From Rhodobacteraceae bacterium HIMB11 (GTDB taxonomy: Bacteria > Pseudomonadota > Alphaproteobacteria > Rhodobacterales > Rhodobacteraceae), in assembly GCA_000472185.1 (NCBI GenBank), contig AVDB01000013.1, positions 1-48,654 of the forward strand: a stretch of DNA of 48,654 nt, written 5' to 3'. The notes beneath the pieces were generated by a model. That model ran no database searches and had not been told where the DNA came from. It worked only from the letters and a program-made list of their open reading frames with translations. How positions within the stretch are numbered: the stretch's first letter is position 1; each line of letters begins with the position of its first letter. Of the stretch, positions 17,887-25,421 are shown piece after piece. Position numbers and translations under genes: made by a program.

Positions 17887-19065
17887 ATGATTTTACGTGA
17901 CCCAATTGATATGAATGGCCTGTTCCCACGGCAATCTCGTCGTCTGCGACTGGGTGTTGTTGGCGGCGGACGCATTGCACAAACACAAGCCATGGCCGCA
18001 CGGCTCACAGACCGCTGGGATGTGGTTGCGGGGGCACTATCCTCGGATCCGCAGCGCGCGCTAGAGCGGGCAGGGGATTGGTACATTGATCCAGCTCGGG
18101 CGTATTCTTCGTTTCAGCAGATGGCGGAGCAGGAACAAAAACGTGATGATGGTGTCGATGCCGTTATGATTACAACTCCGAACAATATGCATTATCCAGT
18201 TGCAAAAACGTTTTTGGACGCTGGGATTGATGTGATTTGCGATAAACCACTGACCAACACGTTTGAAGAGGCGTTGTTGCTCGGGGATGCGGTGGGCGAA
18301 AGTGGTCGTGTTTTCGCCGTATGCTACACAATGTCGTGCTATCCGATGATCCGACAGGCTCAGGAAATCGTTGCGTCAGGCGTTTTGGGGCGGATAAATC
18401 AAATTCACGTTGAATTTATGCAGGATTGGATGACGCCGACGGATGCAGGGGACGCCCCACACGTCAAGTGGCGCTTGGATCCGGCGGTGTCCGGCCCAAC
18501 GTCCTGTGTTGGGGATATTGGCACACACGCGGCACATTTGGCACAGTTTGTAAGTGGTTTAATCTTGCGCAGTGTGCGTGCAGATTTTCATATATGCGGC
18601 TTACCAAAACCATTAGAAGACACCGTGTTTATGATGACTGAATATGAAGGCGGTGTACCAGGCACATTGTTGGCAACCCGGCAGGCCCCCGGAAATCGTG
18701 GCGGTTTGCGCTTGCGTATTTTTGGCAGCCTAGGTGGGTTAGAATGGGACATGGAACATGCAGAACAGCTACGACTGAATATATTTGGTGAACCTGATCA
18801 AATCCTAAGCCGAGGTCATGGGCATGGCATTTCCAAACAGACAGAACGATTTGTGCGCACAGGACGTGGTTTCCCGGAGGGACTGATCGAGGCCTGGGCT
18901 AATTTGTACACTGAATTTGCCGTCGCTGTTGCCGCGCGGCGCGATCAAAGTGAATTACCCGATGCTTACTTACGCTATCCCAAGATTGATGAGGGAATCG
19001 ACGGCGTTCGATTCATAGATGCCTGTGTACGATCAAATATATCAAAAAATTGGGTAACCCTATGA
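17887..19065 (+). CDS. Gfo/Idh/MocA-family oxidoreductase (third of three)
   Basis: NAD(P)-dependent dehydrogenase of 392 residues. GVVGGGRIAQTQAMAAR is the Rossmann motif, DVICDKPLTNTFEEA has the catalytic-type lysine in DKP instead of EKP, and GDIGTHAAHLAQFV is the active-site helix with Asp and His. This domain order and the GTHA helix are common in inositol-dehydrogenase-like members. It is the last gene of the operon. Its 3' 216 bp plus downstream non-coding DNA recur at 4912-5230 as a broken copy. Confidence 0.88.
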   Translation: MILRDPIDMNGLFPRQSRRLRLGVVGGGRIAQTQAMAARLTDRWDVVAGALSSDPQRALERAGDWYIDPARAYSSFQQMAEQEQKRDDGVDAVMITTPNNMHYPVAKTFLDAGIDVICDKPLTNTFEEALLLGDAVGESGRVFAVCYTMSCYPMIRQAQEIVASGVLGRINQIHVEFMQDWMTPTDAGDAPHVKWRLDPAVSGPTSCVGDIGTHAAHLAQFVSGLILRSVRADFHICGLPKPLEDTVFMMTEYEGGVPGTLLATRQAPGNRGGLRLRIFGSLGGLEWDMEHAEQLRLNIFGEPDQILSRGHGHGISKQTERFVRTGRGFPEGLIEAWANLYTEFAVAVAARRDQSELPDAYLRYPKIDEGIDGVRFIDACVRSNISKNWVTL

Positions 19066-19296
19066 TACAAGGACCGCTTTTATATTTTCGCTTTCTTTTA
19101 ACTATCTATAATTAAATGATCTTTTTTAAAAGTACGGTTGCGCACCCGGGCACCACTTTCCATAGTAATTTCAGCAACTTAATCTTTGCGCACTAACGCT
19201 ATACCAAGAACACACCAAACACACACTTTTTCGCGTGTTTCAGGGGAGAGATTTCGGGGTTCGACACTGTGTCTCCAACCTAGTGAAAGAACACAG
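19066..19296 (+). repeat. Repeat copy C, downstream of the third MocA gene
   Basis: Contains the same ordered blocks as copy B: ACAAGGACCGCTTTT, TCTATAATTAAATGAT, GGTTGCGCACCCGGGCAC, CACTAACGCTAT, TTTTTCGCGTGTTT and GGGGTTCGACACTGTGTC, ending in a CTGTGT...ACACAG stem. It is probably the source location, because here it follows an intact gene. It may include the operon's transcript end, but no stem with a following T-run is seen. A separate perfect stem, GCTCGTC/GACGAGC, lies just beyond at 19301-19322. Confidence 0.75.
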
Positions 19297-19391
19297 ACTC
19301 GCTCGTCATTTTTAAGACGAGCAAATAACACATTTTTACCCAAGTTTATTTAGGGTCTGCTTAACTTCGCAAAAGATTATTAATAGATTAG

Positions 19392-19428
19392 TGATGCTTG
19401 GTCTCGTTTGTCTGACAGGACCGCCATT
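19392..19428 (+). repeat. Candidate island attachment site, left copy
   Basis: Segment of 37 bp beginning TGATGCTTGG and including CGTTTGTCTGACAG and ACCGCCATT. It matches 32585-32621 on the same strand at 34 of 37 positions. The core TGTCTGACA is itself a small palindrome. The right copy lies about 100 bp before a recombinase remnant, which makes attL/attR the best explanation. The surroundings from 19297 to 19648 contain no gene. Confidence 0.6.
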
Positions 19429-19540
19429 ACATTTATTTTAATACCTAATAAACAATAACTTATATGGATTATTAATTTATGCCCCCCAGATGGCACCTCA
19501 ATTGGCTGGGATAATCATTTCTGAATTAGCCATTGATAAG

Positions 19541-19612
19541 GGGCAGGGGGTTAAAAACTCGACCGCTCCAGTTGCTAGGTATCCCGCTCTCACATTTTTT
19601 CTGAAAAAGGTT
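19541..19612 (+). repeat. Island repeat R1 (short copy)
   Basis: Core AAAAACTCGACCGCTCCAGTT, then GCTAGGTATCCCGCTCTC and ATTTTTTCTGAAAAAGG. The same order is found at 20959-21126 and 23920-24085. Only the right half is well conserved here. It directly precedes the start of the membrane kinase-like gene, which explains why an upstream in-frame extension of that gene is not part of the protein. Confidence 0.7.
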
Positions 19613-19648
19613 TTTTGGTTTTTAATTGAATTGGTTTACCTTGATACC

Positions 19649-20920
19649 ATGAGCGGAGTCTTTATTAGTTATGAGCAGGCGATAGATCGTGCTTTGCGAA
19701 AAGCATACGGCATTTTAGCCATAGTAGCTGCACCTGCATATTTTCTTGGTGGTTATAGGAGTCTTGTTATTGATTATGCTCCGCTGCACCTAACTATAAT
19801 ATCGTTCGTTTGGCTTTCATTTTTTGCTCTTGCAATGATTAGATCAGAGGCTGTCACACTTAGGTATAATTTTACTATTTTTAATTTCTTAATTTTGTTC
19901 GTCACCATTAGCTTTAACAATCAAAGTGTGATGGTGTCAGATGTATTTTTGGTGATCGCGTGTGCATTCATAGCAATCAGGCACTCAATCGCCATCGTAT
20001 TTTTAGTAATGTTATGTTTTGGCTCAGGCGTTTATTTACTAATAGACGAATGGGCAATTTTGCCAAATACATCGCATTTTTTACACATAACGCTGCACTC
20101 TGCCTCATTGTGCATATCTTTCCTTTTACTAGTTACGATAAAAAACTTAGTGACAAATTACAAAATATTGTATGAAAACCAATTCAGTGAAAACTCAGCT
20201 CTGGTTGAGGAGGCTAAACAGTCGTATCTATTAGTTTCTGAGGCAGAAGAGAGTAAAGAATTTGAAACGCTTAAGCTTAGAGCTGCTGCGTTTAGCGTAT
20301 ATTCACAGTTGAAAGAACTTAGAAAAATTTTCCAGCAAAGATTCAAAGACCGTAACTCAAAAATCGATGAGGTGTATAGTGATGGACTCGCGGAGGTCGG
20401 AGAAGATTTACTACTGTTTAAGGAGACAGGAAAGTACCTTAGCGACGGCGAGCAAGAGATAACGTTAAACCAAGTCATCTCAATTATTGATGAATATCTT
20501 AAAAATTCGTCTACTGCGAAAATAGAGTTGATATTTGCTCCAAGCAAAGACGTTGGTTCAGCACAAAATTTAAAGTTTCCGCTCAGACATCTAAAAGTTA
20601 TGTGTCACCATATAATTGGTCACATTGGGGTCACAGTCGCAAATAGGGCAAAATTTACATTTGGTCTTGAGGCACAAACGGAAACTGCTCAACAAATCGT
20701 ATTAGATGTACATTTCACTCCTTTGAGGGATGATTTAGTTACGAATATTAGTAAATTAAATAAAAAATTAGATACGAGACTTAACTTGCATCGTGATGAC
20801 GATCATTTGGATGTAATAAAACTAATTATTCGCAGACACTCGGGTCAGATTGCAGCAACCAAGATTGGCAATTCTATGCGATACACCTTTAAATTTTGGG
20901 TGCGCATAGCTTCTGAATAA
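19649..20920 (+). CDS. Membrane protein with degenerate histidine-kinase-like C-terminus
   Basis: A 423-residue protein. Five or six hydrophobic segments fill roughly residues 20-175. A predicted helical linker with many Glu and Lys follows. The C-terminal ~100 residues end in LDVIKLIIRRHSGQIAATKI and YTFKFWV, which resembles the last part of a HATPase domain. I cannot find a phosphoacceptor H-box, and the N- and G-box glycines are missing, so ATP binding is doubtful. The frame is open to 19490 through repeat R1, but the ATG at 19649 gives a sensible N-terminus. No response regulator lies next to it. It may be a pseudokinase sensor or a different ligand-sensing membrane protein. Confidence 0.65.
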   Translation: MSGVFISYEQAIDRALRKAYGILAIVAAPAYFLGGYRSLVIDYAPLHLTIISFVWLSFFALAMIRSEAVTLRYNFTIFNFLILFVTISFNNQSVMVSDVFLVIACAFIAIRHSIAIVFLVMLCFGSGVYLLIDEWAILPNTSHFLHITLHSASLCISFLLLVTIKNLVTNYKILYENQFSENSALVEEAKQSYLLVSEAEESKEFETLKLRAAAFSVYSQLKELRKIFQQRFKDRNSKIDEVYSDGLAEVGEDLLLFKETGKYLSDGEQEITLNQVISIIDEYLKNSSTAKIELIFAPSKDVGSAQNLKFPLRHLKVMCHHIIGHIGVTVANRAKFTFGLEAQTETAQQIVLDVHFTPLRDDLVTNISKLNKKLDTRLNLHRDDDHLDVIKLIIRRHSGQIAATKIGNSMRYTFKFWVRIASE

Positions 20921-20958
20921 AAATAGACCGCTAATGAAATCCTAGGTTACAAACGTAT

Positions 20959-21126
20959 CAAAGATACCAATCTTCATAAACGCTTTTGTGGTGAATGGTT
21001 GGTAATGTGAGTTGGGGTTGGGAGTATGTTGTTATCTGACCGTTGCCTCCAATGGGTAGGGGTCAAAAAACTCGACCACTTTAGTTGCTAGGTATCCCGC
21101 TCTAAAATTTTTTCTGGGAAAGGTTT
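20959..21126 (+). repeat. Island repeat R2 (long copy)
   Basis: Shares with R3 the order TCTTCATAAACGCTTTTG, GGTTGGTAATGTGAGTTGG, a CTGACCGTTG segment, AAAAAACTCGACCACTTT, GTTGCTAGGTATCCCGCTCT and AAATTTTTTCTGGGAAAGGT. It ends 8 bp before the stop of the minus-strand MBL gene. No coding capacity is apparent. Confidence 0.72.
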
Positions 21127-21134
21127 TAATTTAT

Positions 21135-22019
21135 TCAACCTGCATGGGGGATTGTGTCTTGGTGCAACGGGATCACCATCAAATCCTCACCCCAAATAAT
21201 TCTTCCATCATAAATTTGTGCCATTTCTCCCAAACAACGTTCTTTTATGCCTTGTGCATCCATTTGTGGGGTAAAGTGCGTAGTCACTAATGTTTTGGCT
21301 CCCGCATTTGCCGCAGTACGCGCAGCTTCTAGATGACCTGACGACGTTAATATTTTGTCGTCCTGATTAAAGGTGCCAGATAAAAAATAGCACATGTGTA
21401 TTAGAATGTCGGCACCTTCAGATATCTCATCAATACCATCGCACGGACCAGTATCACCTGAATACACTATTACACCTTCGTCGCTTTCAATACGAAAAGC
21501 ATAAGGTTCAATATATCCCGGTTGATGGTAGACTTGGCGAACGGTTACTTTCCAATGATCGCTCTCAATTATTTGCCCGTCATATAACGAAGTGATATTC
21601 GGAGAAGGCCGTTTTCTCGGCAAAGTACCACCACGATTTTTGTAAACTACCCTGCTTCCAGAGGAGTTCATACGTCCGTCTAAATCAGGGTGGAACACTC
21701 CTTGTTCTTTGAATAGAAGATCATCCATTCGGTGCATATACTCTGGCGCGTATACGTTTAGGTCGGGTATTTGCCCTGCGCCCTGATCCCAACGGGTATG
21801 AACTAATCTAGGGTAATCAGCGCAATGATCGAAATGCAAATGCGAGAAAAATGCTGTGTTTACATCCGTTGCTTTGAAGCCAGCTTTCAAGAAATTAGTG
21901 TGCGCACCTTGTCCATGGTCGAAGACCAAAATTTCATCACCAATTTCTATGACATAGCCTGAACTCGCTCTGTCAGCCATCGGGACTGGGCTGCCTGTTC
22001 CTAAAAGCGTTAGTTTCAT
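21135..22019 (-). CDS. MBL-fold metallo-hydrolase, RNase Z-like
   Basis: Metallo-beta-lactamase-fold hydrolase of 294 residues. It opens with MKLTLLGTGSPVPMADR, the usual RNase Z/arylsulfatase-type beginning. The zinc motif H60-L-H62-F-D64-H65 is intact, followed by VVYSGDTGPC (metal-bridging Asp) and LVTTHFTPQ (last His). The start at 22019 follows a GGAG Shine-Dalgarno; the 17-residue upstream extension is not needed. Substrates in this group include tRNA 3' ends, aryl sulfates and cyclic nucleotides, and I cannot choose between them. Repeat R2 lies directly downstream. Confidence 0.85.
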   Translation of the reverse strand: MKLTLLGTGSPVPMADRASSGYVIEIGDEILVFDHGQGAHTNFLKAGFKATDVNTAFFSHLHFDHCADYPRLVHTRWDQGAGQIPDLNVYAPEYMHRMDDLLFKEQGVFHPDLDGRMNSSGSRVVYKNRGGTLPRKRPSPNITSLYDGQIIESDHWKVTVRQVYHQPGYIEPYAFRIESDEGVIVYSGDTGPCDGIDEISEGADILIHMCYFLSGTFNQDDKILTSSGHLEAARTAANAGAKTLVTTHFTPQMDAQGIKERCLGEMAQIYDGRIIWGEDLMVIPLHQDTIPHAG

Positions 22020-22128
22020 ATTGCTTCTCCGCAAAATTGATACAACAGATTGCTTATAGGAGGGTGCCATAATTAATTACAAAGACCAAAGATATAATTC
22101 TGTGTTTTAATCTTAGTCTGTAACTATA

Positions 22129-22329
22129 TCACTGGCACCCGTCTGGTGGTGCGTAACAATTGCCATTTGGTGCTGCCGGGTGATCGCCCGACAGGAAAAG
22201 AATGATAAACGGCAAAAGCATAATCAACATGATAAAAGCAAACAAGGCATTCACATAGACAATCTCGATTAGATTACTGATCAGCTTTCTTAGCCTTTTA
22301 CGTTGGGTGTATTCTAACCCTATAAGCAT
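22129..22329 (-). CDS. Small single-pass membrane protein (66 aa)
   Basis: Starts MLIGLEYTQRKRLRKLISNL, a basic amphipathic stretch, followed by one long hydrophobic helix (about residues 27-47) and a short tail with two cysteines (GNCYAPPDGCQ). Function unknown. Its start overlaps the end of an even smaller gene at 22320-22460 by 10 bp, so the pair is probably translationally coupled. Confidence 0.6.
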   Translation of the reverse strand: MLIGLEYTQRKRLRKLISNLIEIVYVNALFAFIMLIMLLPFIILFLSGDHPAAPNGNCYAPPDGCQ

Positions 22330-22460
22330 CTCACACCTCTACAGGCGGGAATGGCACCAGTGGAATTGGTACTGGTGGCACCAGACACAAGCACCAAAAG
22401 AAATAAGAACGAAAAGATAAATATAGCGGTGGCGATTAGCCACTTCGATAAAGTTTTCAT
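22320..22460 (-). CDS. Small membrane or secreted peptide (46 aa)
   Basis: Short gene found by reading the minus strand: MKTLSKWLIATAIFIFSF, then a continued hydrophobic run, and a C-terminus ending AIPACRGVRCL. The N-terminal half looks like a signal peptide or membrane anchor, and the tail has two cysteines like its downstream neighbour. The frames overlap at GTGAGATGCTTATAG, where the second gene's ATG sits inside this gene's last codons. A good Shine-Dalgarno (AGGAAAACC) precedes the ATG. A two-peptide membrane system is possible. Confidence 0.55.
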   Translation of the reverse strand: MKTLSKWLIATAIFIFSFLFLLVLVSGATSTNSTGAIPACRGVRCL

Positions 22461-22552
22461 ATGGTTTTCCTGCTTCAATTTTCCCTAGTCTTCGCTAGGT
22501 GGCTTCGCAGGCTAGCACATGAATCGATTCCTACAAAATAAGTAAAGAAAAT

Positions 22553-22578
22553 GCCGACAGCATCTAACCGCTGTCGGC
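22553..22578 (-). terminator. Rho-independent terminator for the 52-aa secreted protein gene
   Basis: Perfect 8-bp stem GCCGACAG/CTGTCGGC with a 10-nt loop. Read on the minus strand it is followed by ATTTTC. It lies about 50 bp downstream of the stop of the minus-strand gene at 22629-22787. Confidence 0.7.
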
Positions 22579-22628
22579 ACTTATTATTGTCCAGTCTGGC
22601 TTCTTCGGTTCTGCCAATAAGAATTGAC

Positions 22629-22787
22629 TTATGCGCTTGTGTCCAAGCATAAGCCCAACTTTTCATCCCAAATTTGGCCTGCTTCACATTGCATTGCAGT
22701 GTCTTTGCTGTGGTTGCCACAACCATCGGCTACAGCAAATGACGTCGAAAGTAGTAGAGCAAAGAATGCAGTTGATAGTGCCTTCAT
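22629..22787 (-). CDS. Small secreted cysteine-containing protein (52 aa)
   Basis: MKALSTAFFALLLSTSFAVA is a clear signal peptide, followed by a 32-residue mature part with three cysteines: DGCGNH, AMQCEAG and GLCLDTSA. The pattern CEAGQIWDEKLGLC resembles a minimal peritrophin/chitin-binding type 2 half-domain known in small Roseobacter secreted proteins. An AAGGACG Shine-Dalgarno precedes the ATG at 22787; the frame is open 8 codons further. A terminator follows at 22553-22578. The gene is divergent from the DUF4389 gene. Confidence 0.72.
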   Translation of the reverse strand: MKALSTAFFALLLSTSFAVADGCGNHSKDTAMQCEAGQIWDEKLGLCLDTSA

Positions 22788-22886
22788 AGTTCGTCCTTTC
22801 CAATAAATCATAGGATAAAGCTAGCTATCGTTCTGAATCTGACAACTAATTTATTTAGTTTGGTAGTTTCTGTCGCAGATAGAAAG

Positions 22887-22918
22887 TGAGGCCAGCCTTG
22901 ACTGACAAGCTGACCTCA
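22887..22918. repeat. Palindromic repeat H1
   Basis: Stem TGAGGCCAGC/GCTGACCTCA with one mismatch and a 12-nt loop. The same arms recur at 23609-23647. H1 lies upstream of both divergent neighbouring genes, so it is not a terminator for either. Confidence 0.6.
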
Positions 22919-22955
22919 GTGATGACAATGTGGGTTGCAACATAGGAAAGTAGCC

Positions 22956-23216
22956 ATGGATCAAGTCTTAACACCCCAGCGCAAGTTGGTAGTAGTTCGC
23001 GGTTTCCAAATGCTTGTCATCGGAGTGATGTCCAACATCGGAATAACCATTATCGGCTTCTTAGCTTTTGTTCAGTTCTTGTGGATGCTGATCACCCAGG
23101 AGAAAAACTCCTTCATCACAGAGGTAGGTGGAAGCATCAGAGGCTGGTACTCAACGGCGATAGACTTCTTGTTGGGCAATAGTGAAGATAAGCCCTTCCC
23201 ATGGCGTAAGCCGTAA
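22956..23216 (+). CDS. DUF4389 domain membrane protein
   Basis: An 86-residue protein with one or two hydrophobic helices (VIGVMSNIGITIIGFLAFVQ and the following residues). It has the DUF4389 pattern FVQFLWMLITQEKN, then GWYSTAIDFLLGNSEDKPFP. The family's function is unknown; members are small inner-membrane proteins. The start at 22956 follows AGGAAAG at a proper distance; the longer frame from 22935 lacks one. It is bracketed by hairpins H1 and H2. Confidence 0.8.
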   Translation: MDQVLTPQRKLVVVRGFQMLVIGVMSNIGITIIGFLAFVQFLWMLITQEKNSFITEVGGSIRGWYSTAIDFLLGNSEDKPFPWRKP

Positions 23217-23340
23217 GTTGGTTTGTACCTTAGAGCGGTCGTGAGAAGCGGGCTGTGATAGGCAAACGGAGTTGCATGATCTTAGATGGCGCAAACGCGT
23301 TACACTACGCTACAGCAAAGGTTCTTTACCGTAAAAAAGC

Positions 23341-23369
23341 GATCCTAACAGTGCGTCTCTGTCAGGATC
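23341..23369 (-). terminator. Probable rho-independent terminator on the minus strand
   Basis: Stem GATCCTAACAG/CTGTCAGGATC (one mismatch). On the minus strand it is followed by GCTTTTTTAC, a good U-tract. No clear minus-strand gene ends nearby: the SbmA-like gene stops about 740 bp upstream in transcription terms. The terminated transcript is unknown. Confidence 0.55.
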
Positions 23370-23608
23370 AGTTTAGCTACAACAATCAGGGAGAAATGTT
23401 GATACAGGATAGCTAACTCTCATCCTTCAAATTTGTATGCGACACATTAACGTTAGGTGAATCCACAAAGTTAGCTTAGCGTCGAAGCATCATCGCACTT
23501 GTAGTCAACACAAGAAGCTTGATGAAGCGTGAGCAGGTATTGGGAGAGGCTTGCTCACGCGCTAAACCCAGAAACGAGAGCTAATATGCTAAACGGATAA
23601 GTTTGATT

Positions 23609-23647
23609 GTGAGGCCAGCAATCCTTTGGCGCAGACGCTGACCTCAC
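23609..23647. repeat. Palindromic repeat H2
   Basis: Stem GTGAGGCCAGC/GCTGACCTCAC with one mismatch around a 17-nt loop. The arms are shared with H1 at 22887-22918, but the loops differ. The two copies bracket the DUF4389 gene. Confidence 0.6.
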
Positions 23648-23919
23648 GACTGTTGCTACCCATGTTAGAAAGACGACGGCAGCAAACAAACTTGCCTTGA
23701 AGCGCAGATTGTGAGGAACGCTTCCAGACGTTAGCTCAACGCATAGAAACTGTGCATCCGAATTACTCAAGTGGGTGAACTTGACCACGCTAATGTGGCT
23801 GTCTCCTTATGTTGGCTGGGTTGACGCTAGCACCGTATTATCAAATTACCTAACAGAAAGCTCACAGCATGATCGCACAAATCTTATCCAGCGAGGATGA
23901 TACGGGTTACACTATTGGC

Positions 23920-24085
23920 ACAAAGCATAGTCTTCATGAACGCTTTTGCGGTCAGTGGTTGGTAATTTGAGTTGGAGTGGGGAGAATTTTCCTATCTAAC
24001 CGCTCAACAATTAGTAGAGGGTCTAAAACTCGACCGCTTTTTGTTGCTAGTGATCCCGCTCTCAAATTTTTTCCGAAAAAGGTTC
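23920..24085 (+). repeat. Island repeat R3 (long copy)
   Basis: Carries TCTTCATGAACGCTTTTGCG, GTTGGTAATTTGAGTTGG, AAAACTCGACCGCTTTTTGT, TTGCTAGTGATCCCGCTCTC and AAATTTTTTCCGAAAAAGGT, in the same order as R2. It ends 22 bp before the stop of the minus-strand SbmA-like gene, the same relative position as R2 to the MBL gene. Confidence 0.72.
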
Positions 24086-24107
24086 GTTTTGGTACTAACC
24101 CACGACT

Positions 24108-25355
24108 TCATGTTTCTGTTTGGCCGGCTTCGATAAATTCCCTATCAATGGTTGGCATAGGTAAATCAGCAATAGCTGCCTCAAATGCTTGAAGCCTTTT
24201 GTATATAGATATTAGTTCAATTATTGTTGTCCAAGAGGACACCAAGAACTGGAAAGATGATGCAACCTGCCCAAAAGCGCGCAATATTTGGTTCATAATT
24301 CCAAGCGTTATTCGGCCAGAGACAATAGTGGGAATTAAAAATACGTATGCGATAACGTTGTCTGCTTGCACATACATGTATCTGAATAAATTGAAATAAG
24401 TGTAATGTACAAAGATTCTAAAATAGTTTTTTCTAACGTTAGAAAATAACTCTGCCAGGGTTTCAGGCTCAGCCCGTTCTGAACTATCCTCGCCCAGTAC
24501 AAGTTCTTTCCGAAAAGCTGCTTCGACCCTTTGGTTTTTAAACTCTAATCCAGGTAATTTTATACCTGCTACTAAAAGTAAAAGGGTTCCAAACGTCGAC
24601 CATAATATTGCTATTGTAACTAAAGGATAAGGAATTTGGCCGATTATCGGCAGTTGTTCAACATGGACCGATAGTGCGGCCAATACGGGTAAAAAAGCAA
24701 CGAGGGTCATTACTGAGTCCACAAATGCGATCCCAAGTCCCTCCATTATGCCTGCAAATCGCATTGTATCTTCTTGGATTCGCTGAGATGCGCCTTCTAT
24801 CTTTCTAATTTTCGCCCAGCGCTCGACGTAATAATCATTCATCGCAGTGCGCCATCGAAAAATATAGTGCGAAGTAAAAAATCGGTTAGCAATTATTAAA
24901 GCGATGTACGGAAAAGCAATTAATGAAAAAGTTCCAAGATGAGAATACAAATCAAGGGAGGTTACTTCACCTGAACCAGTTAGTGCATTTTGAATATCGT
25001 CATAAAATGGTCCGTACCAAGCGTTAATTACGACGGAGACCTGTACCGATGTATACGACAGATAAATTAGTAACGCCGATCCCAGTATAGACCAGTTTGA
25101 CCAAGTGTGTTTCGTTTTAAAGTTCCAAAATAGGTAAATTGAGCCTGCACCAAATAAAAAATATGCGTCGAACCACAGAAATTCTGGTGTGATGAAGTGC
25201 CCAAGTCCAATTACTGTTTGGCTTTCTTTTAAATTGAAACCTAAAAACGTCCCAATGCTCTCACCCAAGGTGTACCAAACTATTATGAGCGTCAGTATCC
25301 ATGCTGATGAAGAAATGAAAAAATACTTGGGAGAAGGAAAAAACGAACTAAACAC
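24108..25355 (-). CDS. SbmA/BacA-like peptide transporter
   Basis: Inner-membrane protein of 415 residues matching the SbmA/BacA family in length and layout. Motifs include NAWYGPFYDDIQNAL around residue 111, FRWRTAMNDYYVERWAKIR, GASQRIQEDTMRFAGIMEGL and, near the C-terminus, GIMNQILRAFGQVASSFQFL. Known members import proline-rich peptides, microcins and other peptides with a proton gradient and lack an ABC domain, as here. About seven hydrophobic segments are visible. It lies inside the accessory island, unlike the conserved chromosomal sbmA of enterics, and could take up peptides made by competitors or by neighbours. Confidence 0.88.
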   Translation of the reverse strand: MFSSFFPSPKYFFISSSAWILTLIIVWYTLGESIGTFLGFNLKESQTVIGLGHFITPEFLWFDAYFLFGAGSIYLFWNFKTKHTWSNWSILGSALLIYLSYTSVQVSVVINAWYGPFYDDIQNALTGSGEVTSLDLYSHLGTFSLIAFPYIALIIANRFFTSHYIFRWRTAMNDYYVERWAKIRKIEGASQRIQEDTMRFAGIMEGLGIAFVDSVMTLVAFLPVLAALSVHVEQLPIIGQIPYPLVTIAILWSTFGTLLLLVAGIKLPGLEFKNQRVEAAFRKELVLGEDSSERAEPETLAELFSNVRKNYFRIFVHYTYFNLFRYMYVQADNVIAYVFLIPTIVSGRITLGIMNQILRAFGQVASSFQFLVSSWTTIIELISIYKRLQAFEAAIADLPMPTIDREFIEAGQTET

Positions 25356-25421
25356 CTCTGGTAACCCTCAATATTCTGACTACTCTTTTCACTGTTCTAT
25401 GTAACTAAGGGTGGATTATAC

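Larger units (their letters stand above)
23217..24107. other. Hairpin-rich intergenic region
   Basis: No convincing protein gene on either strand; a 77-codon GTG-initiated frame at 23555-23788 (minus) has one hydrophobic stretch but no well placed Shine-Dalgarno. The region contains a stem at 23341-23369, a perfect 9-bp stem at 23527-23560, hairpin H2 at 23609-23647 and repeat R3. Structured RNA or decayed element ends are possible. Confidence 0.5.

Noticed and set aside
22475-22726. Minus-strand frame of 83 codons overlapping the small secreted protein gene
   Set aside because: It runs through the terminator stem and overlaps the better supported gene with signal peptide and ribosome binding site.
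21126-24107. Island repeats R1-R3 considered as integron attC sites because they sit at gene ends
   Set aside because: No RYYYAAC...GTRRRRY pair and no long foldable imperfect palindrome. No integron integrase is present.
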